From: Nigrospora sphaerica
Taxonomy: Eukaryota > Ascomycota > Sordariomycetes > Amphisphaeriales > Apiosporaceae
Direction: 5' to 3'
Length of the DNA: 64,000 nucleotides
NCBI GenBank assembly: GCA_018287875.1
Contig: JAGVVL010000001.1
Location: forward strand, 4,154,001 to 4,218,000
The first letter of the stretch is position 1; the number at the start of each line of letters is the position of its first letter. Under the pieces are notes generated by a model, which saw nothing but the letters and a program-made list of their open reading frames with translations, was not told the origin of the DNA and did not search any database. Positions 12,194-26,639 of this stretch are shown here, piece after piece. The position numbers were made by a program, and so were the translations under genes.

Positions 12194-14032
12194 ATGTCGA
12201 GCTACCAGTACTCGGACTACGGCGAGAAGCCGACGGAGCGCTCGAGATGGACGCCCCTGACGCGCATGCTCCTCTCGGGTGAGATGACGCAGGAGAGGCA
12301 GAAGGAGCTGTCGTCGCGCGAGAGGTTTGACCGTTGGATGGTGAACGAGGGCTACCGACGATTGTACGTGTCACGGCGGTAAGTACAAGCAGGTCCCGAG
12401 CACGCCGCTGACAGCTGGGATAGCTTCGTCTTTGTCTTCATGATCCTCCACGCCATGGTGTTCGCTTTCGGTTTCGTCAACTACGCCGTCAAGGACAACT
12501 TGGAGGGCGCCCGCCAGATCTTCGGCGCCACCTTCAGCATTGCGCGAGCGTCGGCCCTCGTGATTCACATCGACGTGGCCATGATCCTGTTCCCCGTGTG
12601 CCGGACCTTCATCTCCCTCGCCCGCCAGACGCCGCTGAACGGCATTATCCAGTTCGACAAGAACATCACGTTCCACATCACGACGGCCTGGTCCATCTTC
12701 TTCTTCTCCTGGGTCCACACCATCGCCCACTGGAACAACTTCGCCCAGATCGCCGCCAAGAACAACCTGGGCATCTACGGCTGGCTCCTGGCCAACTTCG
12801 TGTCCGGTCCCGGCTGGACGGGCTATATCATGCTGGCCGCCCTGACGGGCATGGTGGTCACTTCGGTGGAGAAGACGCGCCGGGCCAACTACGAGCGCTT
12901 CTGGTACACGCACCACATGTTCATCGTCTTCTTCTTCTTCTGGTCCATCCACGGCGCCTACTGCATGATTCAGCCCGACACGGCCCCCTTCTGCATCTCG
13001 GTCGGCTCGTCGGCCATTGGTGTCTTCTGGCAGTACTGGATGTACGGAGGCTATGTGTACCTGGCCGAGCGCATCGCCCGTGAGCTCCGCGGCCGCGACA
13101 AGACGTACATTTCCAAGGTCATCCAGCACCCCAGCAACGTCTGCGAGATCCAGGTCAAGAAGGAGAACACCAAGACCCGGGCCGGCCAGTACATCTTCTT
13201 CTGCTGCCCCGAGGTTTCCCTGTGGCAGTACCACCCCTTCACCCTGACGAGCGCGCCCGAGGAGGACTACATCTCGATCCACATGCGTGTGGCCGGTGAC
13301 TTCACCACGGCCGTCGCCAAGACGCTCGGCTGCGACTGGGGCAAGAAGGGCGACAGCTCCAAGGTGGTCGGCGTCAACGGCGACAACGCCGAGGTCGACC
13401 CGGCGCTCCGCCGCGTCCTGCCGCGTGTCTACATCGACGGCCCCTTCGGTTCCGCCTCGGAGGACGTGTTCAAGTACGAGGTCGCCGTTCTTTGCGGTGC
13501 CGGTATCGGTGTCACGCCCTTCGCCTCGATTCTCAAGTCCATCTGGTACCGCATGAACTACCCGCAGAAGAAGACGCGCCTGTCCAAGGTCTACTTCTTC
13601 TGGATCTGCAGAGACTTTGGCTCCTTCGAGTGGTTCCGCTCGCTTCTGCTGGCCATCGAGGCCCAGGACGTCGACGGCCGCATCGAGATCCACACCTACC
13701 TCACCGCCAAGATCAAGGCCGACGATGCCACCAACATCATGATCAACGATGCCAACGCCGACAAGGACACCATCACTGGTCTGAGGAGTCCCACCAACTT
13801 CGGCCGACCCAACTGGGACATGATTTTCCGAGGCATCCGAAAGCTGCACACGCCCGCCGAGGCCGGTGTCTTCTTCTGTGGCCCCAAGGGCCTGGGTAGT
13901 GCACTGCACATCTTCTGCAACAAGTACAGCGAGCCAGGGTAAGTCGCTTCGTAGCCTCCCCCCCAATAGCGAACAAACACGGTGCTAACGAATTTCAGCT
14001 TCTCCTTCGTTTGGGGCAAAGAAAACTTCTAG
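12194..14032 (+). CDS. noxA: NADPH oxidase catalytic subunit, NoxA type
   Basis: A gp91phox-like membrane flavocytochrome that moves electrons from cytosolic NADPH through FAD and two hemes to oxygen, giving superoxide used in hyphal differentiation and signalling. Exons 12194-12363, 12424-13938 and 13999-14032 give 572 residues. The ferric-reductase transmembrane domain has paired histidines in the SWVHTIAHW and YTHHMFIVFFFFWSIHG helices. The FAD motif HPFTLTSAP, NADPH-binding GPFGSASEDVF and GAGIGVTPFASIL, the FFCGPKG segment and the terminal WGKENF follow in order. There is no EF-hand extension, excluding NoxC. The first intron could alternatively use the GTAAGT at 12380, but that would be only about 44 nt; both choices keep frame. 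NoxA is preferred over NoxB on overall length and the short N-terminus, less certainly. The stretch 12.37-13.97 kb also has a long antisense open frame caused by codon bias. Confidence 0.95.
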
Positions 14033-14933
14033 ACCACGCCGCCTTTCTTATCCTCACGAGTGGGGGGGCGCCTTTTGGCATTCCTTTTCTCGGAGGCTCC
14101 TCGTCCCATGGCGCGCCGGGCGCAATTTCGCCTTCCTGTACGACGAAGAGCAATGTTCGAAAGCAACCATCGGAAATGGCTTGTGTTTTTGGCCGCACGT
14201 GGGGACTATTTGGTTGGATTGGGCAGGGTTCGCCAACACGTTTTACGAAAGATTCCCCTCCATTCGTTTGGTCGCCTGTCGACGACGGTTGTGGCAACAA
14301 AGGCGGCGAACTCGGTTTTCGCAGAGAGGAAGGCGAGGGCCCCGAGGAGCGGGCTTGTCGCAAGGGGATCCCTAATCGAGCTCTCTCATTCGCCCGCTGT
14401 GCGTCACTTCGTCCCTCACAGGGGAGAGGCCAACAGAGAGAGGGGCGGGAGAGGCTCACGTAAATCGTCCTCGCAGCAGTCACTTGGTACATATCTTGTT
14501 TCCAGGAAGTTCCTTTTTTTTCTATACATGTGAATAGCATTTCAGCTCATCGTTATATCTTCATCTTGTCGTTGCCGTTGCGGCATGGTACACGGGTTCC
14601 CATCACACTTTGGAAGACATTGGACTTTTGAAGATGGACCGGTTGCCTTGCCCTACCCAGCTGCTGCCCGCTGAAAGCCAACTGTGTAGAGACCAGCGAT
14701 GTGGCAGCACTACCGGATATCTAGGGTATTGGAAGTTCGCATCGTGCTTAGCTCCAATCCGAGGGCTAGAGGAGCCGGGCTGTCCTAACCTCCTATCCGT
14801 TCCCGCCTACCTGAGTAGAACCGCCTGTCCTGTCCGAAACGGCCGACATCCCCGACGCCTTCCCCCAGCCTGGCCCATTCCGAAAGAAGATATTGAGAAG
14901 ACGAAAGGAAATCCTGGCCCTGGCTTCCACATC
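14033..14933. other. Convergent intergenic region, oxidase 3' side
   Basis: About 900 nt between tail-to-tail genes, presumably 3' UTRs. I see no further gene; open frames are short and without motifs. Confidence 0.4.
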
Positions 14934-15269
14934 TCACGCCACCAGGACCGCCAGACTGGCAGCGCTAATGATCATCAGCAGAGCCGGCGCCAAGGAGCCG
15001 GCGCCGCCCTTTGCGGGCTTGCCTCCGTTGCCGTCGTTGGGTTTGGCTCTGCCGTTGCTCTCGCCAGGCTTAGCTTCGCTGTTGTTGTCGTCGGGCTTGG
15101 TTCTGCCGCCGTTGTCGTCGGGCTTGCCTCCGCCGCCGGTGCCGCCCATGGGCGTCATCGTCGTGTTCTTCTTGTCCATGTCGCCGCCCTTGTCCATGTC
15201 CATGCCCGGCATCTCGCTCGCGGCCCCGACCACGGCGGCGAAGATTGTGAGGAGTGTAACGGGTCGCAT
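14934..15269 (-). CDS. Small secreted Met/Asp/Gly-rich protein, probable GPI anchor
   Basis: A single-exon 111-residue protein of unknown function. The start chosen (15269) gives a signal peptide MRPVTLLTIFAAVVGAAS; an upstream in-frame start at 15350 would bury it. The mature part opens with a Met/Asp cluster (MPGMDMDKGGDMDKK, about residues 20-34), an NTT glycosylation-type site and a Gly/Asp/Asn/Lys/Pro-rich low-complexity middle. It ends with a small-residue patch followed by a hydrophobic tail (LAPALLMIISAASLAVLVA), the layout of a GPI-attachment signal. The Met-x-Met spacing resembles copper-binding Met motifs of Ctr-type transporters, but that is only an inference. It lies tail to tail with the NADPH oxidase. 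A TATATA element sits about 75 nt upstream. Confidence 0.72.
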   Translation of the reverse strand: MRPVTLLTIFAAVVGAASEMPGMDMDKGGDMDKKNTTMTPMGGTGGGGKPDDNGGRTKPDDNNSEAKPGESNGRAKPNDGNGGKPAKGGAGSLAPALLMIISAASLAVLVA

Positions 15270-19557
<4,288 letters not shown>

Positions 19558-20493
19558 ACGCGCCAATGGTAGCCGTTTCCGATGCTGTATAATGATGGGA
19601 TTAACGAGTTTACGACAGGAATGTATTGCGGAGGCTCACACCCGACGGTTGTGTGAGGATTACATAGACAAGCATCTAGGAAGAATACCACAAGTACTGT
19701 TAAACAACGCATGACTTTTGACTCCTCTGGGAACGAGGCCAAATCCGGATTGATATTGTTGCGGGGCTTGGTCATCATGAGGCGGCGTTCCCGGTGCCTA
19801 CTGGTTGCTTCGCTTTGACCTGAAATATGATATAGCAGAGAGGAGAAAACCAAATGCCGCGGCTGTCATCGGTTAGGCGCGAGCAACAGCAGTCGGGATT
19901 GGGATCGTGTCATCCGGCGGTGATGGATTGCCCGCAAAGCAATAAAGGCGGGCTCATGTCGGAAGTGGCGCGTGGCTAAACAGGAGTCAAAAGTAGGGCA
20001 GTACGGACATCGAACTGCTGCCTTCTGATCATCCAAGTCTCCTGCTCTTGCGGCGAGTTGTCACTGCCATGCCATTCAATATATGCGTGTCGTCGGCGAT
20101 GGGGTGAGCTGCCAGTTGGCACCAAAGGCCCACAGGTGATTGCCAGTTGTGCCTTGGGTGATGGATGCCTGCCCCAACCCTTTGCTCTCTCGGGCTCCGG
20201 GCAACCTTGCTCACATGGCCGACTGCTCTCTCTCCCTCCTTCTCCTCCTCTCCCCTCTTCACCTCTTTATAGAAATTCCGAGAGGGCGAGGCGTTAATAG
20301 CCGGGCAACTATTCGCAGATTCGGGCCGGACTGAAAGCCACGGTGCCCTCTAGCTTCTCGGCTCTCCTCAGACGGGCGGGCAGCTCCGCCTTAGGCCGGA
20401 CGGAGACGTGGAAACAGGCCGGAAGCAAAGACCCCCCGTCCACACCGCGCATTGCCAGTCAGAAAATCTCCCCCCTCCGCGGCGCTGCTCAAG
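19558..20493. other. Intergenic region between SDR and thioesterase
   Basis: About 940 nt. A TTTATAG element near 20263-20269 lies about 230 nt before the thioesterase start, preceded by CT-rich sequence. No gene seen. Confidence 0.35.
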
Positions 20494-21542
20494 ATGTCCA
20501 TGGAAGGCGTCGAAAACCCGGCGCTGATCTACCCAGGACTGCCCACCCTCTACCGCGGCCACCCGCGCACCCCCTTGATCCTGCTGCATGATGGCGGCGG
20601 CACCACCTTCTCGTACCACTGCCTGGACCCGACTAACCGGCCGCTGTACGGCCTGCACAACGCACACTTCGATGAGGGCGGCTGGTGGGAGGGCGGCATC
20701 CCCGAGATGGCAACCCATTACCTTGGTTTGCTGAAGAAGGCACTGCCGGCCGGCGGCGATATCATATTAGGTGGTGAGTGTTTGTATCCCTCCCCCCCCC
20801 CTTGGCCCCCTCCCTCGGCTGTCCCCCCCCCCGATGTGGCAGGTTTAGCTGACGTCCCGGCTCCAGGCTGGTCTCTGGGCGGCATGCTCTCGCTCGAGAT
20901 GGCGCACCAGTTGGCGCAGCAGGCGGTCGCGGCGGCCAGCGGCAACGGCCCGGAGCCGGCGTTCCGCGTGCGCGGCATGGTGTGGGTGGACACGACGTTC
21001 CCGCTGCGCCACGGCGGCGAGGGCGCGGGCGAGGGCCGGGCCGGGGCCGAGGCCGAGCCGCAGACGCTGCCGGCGGCGCCGGTGCGGAAGCCGGCCGCCG
21101 AGCTGGCCGCCATGAAGCTACAGGCCAAGGTCGACCTCAACATGGTCCACGCCCGCATGATGGCGCGGGCCTGGACGCCGCCGCCCTGGGGGCCCGACGC
21201 CGGCGGCCGCCCGCCCACCACCGTGTTGCTGCGCGCACGCGAGTCCTTCGACCGCCCGGGCTCCTTCATCGACCGCAGCCGCGACCAGCCCCGCCTCGGC
21301 TGGGATGACTACAGCGCCGCCCACGGCGACTTCCTCGCCGAGGTCGTCGAAATTGAGGGCCACCACTTTTCCGTCTTCCGCAACGAATATGTGAGTTATG
21401 CCGTTTGTTTGCTGCTGCTGCTGCTGCTGCTGCTGCTTCACATGCAGACACGGAAATCCGCGGGCTGTTACTGACGAAAAGGCAGATCGAGGATGTCACG
21501 AGGAAAATATGCGATGCTGCCGACAAGTTGGACGAGATGTAA
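20494..21542 (+). CDS. Stand-alone type-I thioesterase domain protein (alpha/beta hydrolase)
   Basis: A 286-residue single-domain hydrolase resembling the thioesterase domains that release products from fungal polyketide and non-ribosomal peptide synthases. Exons are 20494-20773, 20867-21390 and 21486-21542. Visible motifs are the oxyanion strand PLILLHDGGGTTFSYH, the nucleophile elbow GWSLGGMLS, restored exactly by splicing at 20773/20867, and the late EGHHFSVF with the likely catalytic His. The first ATG is at 20494; in-frame codons upstream lack an ATG. A low-complexity Ala/Glu/Gly insertion sits in the lid region. Intron 2 carries a CTG repeat. No synthase gene lies in the window, so its partner and substrate are unknown. 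Confidence 0.85.
21411..21436 (+). repeat. GCT/CTG run in intron 2 of the thioesterase
   Basis: Between eight and nine uninterrupted GCT units lie shortly after the donor of the last intron, so copy-number change would not alter the protein. Confidence 0.85.
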
Positions 21543-23013
21543 TGAAGTTTCCCTGCGCATCCTCATCGGTGGGCACCAGGAGGGGCTGGAATTAAGCAAT
21601 GCGCGCTGCTAGGAGCGCCTGGAACTAACCGACCAAACTTGGCTGATGTTTGCTTCCAGATAGACGGGCACTGTATCGGGCATGGGACGGAAATTAGAGC
21701 AGGGATATATATGAACGATTCTACAGTTGTGATATGGTCCCAGTCCGACTCTAGCGACGTCTTCACCACGCACAAGCCCTCATGCACAACCTAACCTCTT
21801 TTCAGGCCCAGACTCCCGCCACTCGGCGGCCGGCCCGATGGCGAGCGATTCGTCGCCCTTGTCGACCCTTGGTCGAGATACGCGGGCAGGGCAATGCTGA
21901 GCCCCGACGCCGGCGTGACCAAGTCAGGCTGGTACTTGGCTGTTGAGCAGCCCCCTCAGCACGGTGGGTAAAAACCTCTCGACGATGCGGACGGGGCCGC
22001 CGGCGTCGCGCAGCTTCTGGTCGATTGCCCTGATCCATGGGTGCAGGGCGGCCTCGCCGGTATTGCCGCCAGGGGTGCGGACGAGGGTAGGGAAGAGGCT
22101 GGGCGAGGCGTCGTGGACGTACGACAATGCCAGATCAAAATATTTGTCCCTGAATGAAAAGAATTGGGCGGGCTCTCTTTACCAAGTTTGTTATTGTTGA
22201 ACTTTTCCTACTTCTATTCTTGAATATTGTGACTCTAATAATCGTTCAAAGACGGAGCAATACTCTGCCCACGTCATACGACACGCCACACCCTAAGCCA
22301 TTCAACAAGCCGCCGGCTCTCGAACTCAAGGGATTCTACTAGACAAACCCCCTACAGAGACTTCACACGGGGCTGGTGTAATGGTACAGGGTAGTATCAC
22401 TATGGTATCCTTACCTACTACCATAAGGCGGCTCGATTCCCTCTGCGGTCACCAACCTTTGCTCCTTTTTGTCACAAATTCTGCTAGCCGCTGGGGCTCG
22501 TCTCCTACAACAGCGTGCGGTACGCCTCACCCCCTGTGCTCCGGGCCCGTACGTGAAGAGGACACAATGACGTCCTTCTTCCCTCTTTTGAGTCCTTTAC
22601 TGGCCCCGACTATCACAGGGGTTCGGGGGCGCCTCTTACTGGGAGACGAGTGGCGACGAGGCTGGGCCGGAGAGCCTGGTGGGTACCGTCCAGCAGCTAC
22701 CGGTATGGCTGGACGGATCGCCGAACAATTTGCAACATCCGACGAGCCACGTCGATAACATACGGATGGAGTGGCTCTGACCAGGAGCGACTGCGAGGCA
22801 CCTCTTTCATCATTGACCAGGGTCGGCGCGCGAAGGGGACCAGCCTGCCCTGGCTCGCCCGCTTGCTCGCTCTTTCTCTTTCCTTCCCCCCTATGCTAGG
22901 AGAAACGGGGCATGTATATTTTGGGTGTGTCAACTTCCTGCTTGAACTCAGACTGGTGAGCTAGTCTCGAGCTGCTGGCCACGGTCATCCATGTGCAGTG
23001 CGTAGAAGCGCCC
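21543..23013. other. Intergenic region with AT-rich patch
   Basis: Outside the coding fragment at 21924-22149, this 1.5 kb holds an AT-rich patch (22180-22330) and no recognisable gene. A region at 22372-22446 has Pol III A-box- and B-box-like sequences but does not fold as a tRNA. Confidence 0.4.
21924..22149 (-). pseudogene. Orphan 3' coding fragment (possible gene remnant)
   Basis: A minus-strand frame of about 74 codons beginning after a CAG acceptor (22152-22150) reads DKYFDLALSYVHDASPSL and ends RGLLNSQVPA at a TGA. Its composition and third-position GC look like real coding sequence, but it has no ATG. Upstream on the minus strand (22160-22330) the DNA turns AT-rich with no partner exon. 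I do not recognise the family. It may be the last exon of a decayed or truncated gene. An exon of a gene with very distant 5' exons is the alternative. Confidence 0.35.
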
Positions 23014-23884
23014 CTACGTCTCGGCGTACTCGTAGGAGCTCGTAGACTCCTCGACCCGTACGTCAATCTTGCCCTCCTCGAGCTCCTTGCCGTCGACCTC
23101 TATGGCGGCCGTCATCACATCGCCGGGGACGACGGAGCCAACGCCCTTGGGTGTGCCCGTCAGGATGATGTCGCCCTTCTCGATGGTCATGACCTTGGAG
23201 ATGTCGCTAAGGATCCGGGGGATCCGGAAGAGCATCAGCTCGGTCGAGTCATTCTGGCGCACGTTGCCGTTGACGGCCAGGGAGAGCCGGACCGAGTGGG
23301 GGTCCGGAATGGCCGACTTGGCAATGATGTTGCTCATGGGCAGGAAGGTATCGAAGCCCTTGGCAATGGACCAGGGCAGACCCTTCTTCTTGGCTTCGTT
23401 CTGCGTGTTGCGGGCCGTCATGTCGATGCTCAGAGCATAGCCTCGAAGCCTGTCAGTACGTGAAGCTGGCACCGAACCCAAGGCCGGGGAGGGAGGTCCT
23501 ACTCTCAATAGCGTCCAGGGCGCCCTTTTCGTCCTCGACCGGGAAGTCCTTCAACGTCTTGCCCATGATGAGGGCCAGCTCCACTTCGTAATGCAGATCA
23601 ACACCACGCGGGCGAATGACGGGGCCCTCGCCCGGCAGCAGTATCGAAGACGCCGGCTTCAGGAAGAAAAAGGGCTGCTTGGGACGAGCGCTGTTGAGCT
23701 CGGTGATGTGGTCGCTGCCTGGGGAGTCAGCCGGTGCAGCCTGTGCGAGGGATGGCGCGGGATGCGGAAAGGGGGAGGGGTTTTCTCACGCATAGTTGCG
23801 GCCAATGCAGACGACCTTGCGCGCCTGCTTCAAAGATGCAGCGGCAGCCGAGGAAGAAGACATGGTACGGCGGAAGACGTTCAT
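23014..23884 (-). CDS. Fumarylacetoacetate hydrolase family protein, FAHD1-like acylpyruvase
   Basis: A metal-dependent hydrolase/decarboxylase of the FAHD1 type (acylpyruvate hydrolase, oxaloacetate decarboxylase), often mitochondrial. Exons on the minus strand are 23884-23790, 23714-23503 and 23441-23014, giving 244 residues. The ARKVVCIGRNYADHITEL start is regenerated only when intron 1 ends at GGCAG (23715). The LHYEVELALIMGK motif provides metal-binding acids, and SYALSIDMTAR, KGLPWSIAKGFDTFLP, GDIILTGTPKGVG and the C-terminal GDVMTAAI region follow in family order. The ATG at 23884 gives a short Arg-containing N-terminus (MNVFRRTM) suiting mitochondrial import; an in-frame ATG at 23863 would make a cytosolic form. 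Intron 2 uses the weak donor GTAGGA and acceptor CGAG, chosen because it restores AIESYALSIDM. Confidence 0.9.
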
Positions 23885-23929
23885 ACTGTGTCTTGACGGG
23901 AGCCGGTCAGCAAACTACCTCTACTCGCC

Positions 23930-23976
23930 AGGTTATATATGTGTGCAGATATATATAGATACATAATACATATGCT
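23930..23976 (-). promoter_or_regulatory. TATA-rich promoter segment of the FAHD1-like gene
   Basis: Several overlapping TATATA/ATATAT elements lie about 50-90 nt upstream of the ATG at 23884. This is the clearest core-promoter-like composition in the window. Confidence 0.45.
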
Positions 23977-25962
23977 CCTCTCGCATAGAGCCAAGAGACT
24001 ACCAGTACGTATATTACTCACTGGAGGGGGTGTTCGCCCTGGGAAACGAGGGGTTGGCTGCGGGGGATAGCTCTGGATCCGATGGTCGGCGTCGACGTAG
24101 CCTGGGGGAAAGCGAACTGTCACGGATCGGGAGGAGCGGCGGGGGAGGATTGGTCTGACGTGGGAGAGGAAGAAGAAGCTTTGTAGTTCGTAGGCGGTGC
24201 CCTGTCATTCCGATCGTGGAGCCGCTCGGCGGCGGGCCACGGAGATCCGATAAAAAGACGGTGGGCTCGAGCCTCGCTTCCATTCTCGGCCGCCCTATCG
24301 CCGAAGCTGTTCGCGGAGCTGCCCCTCAATTGCTCTGCCTTCGTCACCTACGGCGTACGTATCGCAACACGACCCGAGTGCATAGGTAATCACGGGGCTA
24401 CCCGTTATTCATCAATACGACCATGCGTCCCCAGCCTCAGTATTCAGGTAATGCACGGACGTATGGGTTTCGTCGAGAGGCAAGTGAGGGTACGTGTAGG
24501 CACGATACAAATGAACGGAGGAGGGGCATGAGTAGTCCAATCGAGGCCCTCCAGTGCCTTCTCCCCTACCAGAGAAGACCGATCCGCTGCCCCGCCATCA
24601 ATTTCAGAGCCAGAACAGGTTGTCATGGCGTTCAAGTAACATGACAAGTAACATGAAAGCTGAGGGAAACTTGGCATCGAACGCCCAGCTCGGCGGTATT
24701 CTTCTCGGAGCAGAGCACACACCTCCTGTGTAGCAATTACCCAGGTACGCAGGACGTGGCTACGTGTCCAGAGGCATACAGATGCTTTCTCGCTAAGAAT
24801 TTAGGTCTCGAGCCACGCGCCTACAAGCTGCTGTGCAACGGGCTTGACACGTGCGTGTACAGTCGAGAGACAAGTTTCACATACCACACCCCCTCTTTAG
24901 CAGGGCCATTCATCAATTTTGGCAGGGCAATACTTCCATCCAGTCAAAGTAGGTTGGCCACTGGTAGACAAGCGAATCACCCCACAGACCGATGTCGGCT
25001 TGGCGTTGTCTGCCGTAGCTGCATTCGTACCGTGGCGATGCTGATCAGCAACCGCGATGCCACCATTAACGAGCCTAGACGCCCTGGGGAGGCGGCCGGG
25101 CCAGCGTCTCCGACCTTCCAGACTGCGGGGAACGAGCAGCGCTGTGCGTCAAAGCAGACCAGCTATGTACTCAGTACTGAGCTCTTGCAGCCGGTAGGTA
25201 AGGAATTGGGGCACACGGGATTTACTCGCGCAGTGGCAGGATGGACAAGGTACACATATCTATGAACGGTAAGGATGCAAGTACTTCATGGAAGCAGTCC
25301 TGCCGCCCCGGACAGTCCAAATGGGGGATGCTAGTTCTAGAACCCGGGGTTGCAACGGACGGCGGTAACGGGAGTGAGTCGCGCCCATCCAGACTAAATG
25401 GTGTACCTGGTTACATAAAGTGCATACTCGCGACACATTGTGTAGGTAGATACATAAATCCCACGAATCCGGACCACGGGCCAATGGATCTAACCCTCCA
25501 TGAGGCCTGACCGGTATGCCCGGCCCTCCACTACTGCGTCTATGTATACAGGCGAGACAGGCCCTTCCCTCCTCCCCCGTCCAGCTGCTGAGGGCACATC
25601 TCGCTACTTGCACACGCGACTACTCCACAGTATTTTCTTTTGGGATCCATCGCCAGCGACTGCCTGTCTACTCCCGCGTTCCAACATCCGGGGTCCAACC
25701 AGTCCGACTCGCCTCGCCGTTGCTCCTGGATAGACCATAGACCAGTACAGGCCAGTTGGTTCACTGGCTTGCTGCTGCGACGCCCGGAGGGCTCTCTACG
25801 CCGTCACCTACAACCATTACCACCTGCGCAGGCCCGGCCCCAGACTCGTCGGACCAAACCACATTCCACTACCAACATCTGTATTCCACCGTTGCCGCTC
25901 ACCCTCTTCCTCCTCCTCCTCCTCCTCCTCCTCACCCCGTTCGCGCCCGCTACGCATGCAGT
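23977..25962. promoter_or_regulatory. Divergent intergenic region
   Basis: About 2 kb between FAHD1-like and the small coiled-coil gene. It ends with a CTC/CCT repeat (25909-25933) just before the downstream ATG. The 169-codon plus-strand frame at 24756-25265 begins at a GTG and has no domain or coding-like bias, so it is not called. Confidence 0.35.
25909..25933 (+). repeat. CCT trinucleotide run
   Basis: Perfect CCT repeat about 30 nt before the ATG of the coiled-coil gene, inside its probable 5' UTR. Confidence 0.85.
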
Positions 25963-26639
25963 ATGGAGGCTCTTCAGCTTGCCCAGATGCTGGCGGATAT
26001 CAATGATCTCCAGGCCACAGTATGTCGGCCCTTTCGGCCGCGCCCGCCACGGCTGCAGTGCAGCGTCGCATCTCCACTGGAGCTCCCGCTTCGTTGCCAT
26101 GACCTCAGGCTTGCCGCTGACCCCGCAATAGGACCAAGCAGCCGCCAAAGCTCTGGTGACGGCTAACAAGGCGCTCGACGGCAAGGGCGATACCGTCTTG
26201 CCAGCCCCGGCCTCCAAGGGCCCTTCGGCTGACGGTAGGCTGTTGTCCCCGCCCGGTCGCTTCGACAGGTTCGGCCGTCGCATCTTCTCCCCGCCCCTGA
26301 CGCGCACCAACTCGGGCACCGGCTCCTCGTCGATCCCCGGCACGCCGCGGCGAGACAAAGAACACGTAAAGGCGCCCCCATCCGCGCCGCCACTGTTATC
26401 CCGCTGACACTGCCGCCCCCCAGCTCGACGATGACATTGATAGGGCCTCGACCCTGTTGTCGTTATACGAGATTCGTGCCAAGTTGAAGGAGCAGGACAA
26501 CAGTAGCCTGCTGCGAGCGCGCGAGAAGATTAATGCCCTGGCGGCCAAGCAGGAGAAGAAGGCCCTCGAGCAGAAGACGGTGGCTCCGGGCGAGCACAAG
26601 CATTCGACTAGTGCTGGTCGTATCAGCTACCCTAAGTGA
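25963..26639 (+). CDS. Small coiled-coil protein, conserved-looking, function unknown
   Basis: A 168-residue protein built from exons 25963-26019, 26132-26365 and 26424-26639. The N-terminus MEALQLAQMLADINDLQAT and the following AAAKALVTANKAL segment are helical. A Pro/Ser/Arg-rich linker with FDRFGRRIFSPP follows, then a C-terminal heptad-like coiled coil (LLSLYEIRAKLKEQDNSSLL to about residue 150) and a basic tail. No catalytic motif is visible. It could be a structural subunit of a larger complex; I do not recognise the family. All junctions have GT donors (GTATGT, GTAAAG) and TAG/CAG acceptors and keep frame. Confidence 0.75.

Noticed and set aside
12371..13966. 531-codon open frame antisense to NADPH oxidase
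   Set aside because: It mirrors a strongly GC3-biased exon, its translation is Val/Gly/Asp/Glu-rich without a domain, and the sense strand has full family homology.
20452..20493. Upstream start of the thioesterase
   Set aside because: The in-frame codon at 20452 is TTG, not ATG; the first ATG is 20494.
22372..22446. tRNA gene
   Set aside because: A- and B-box-like words are present but acceptor and T stems mismatch badly; kept only as a weak finding.
24756..25265. 169-codon plus-strand frame
   Set aside because: Begins at GTG rather than ATG, has no coding-like composition and no recognisable domain.
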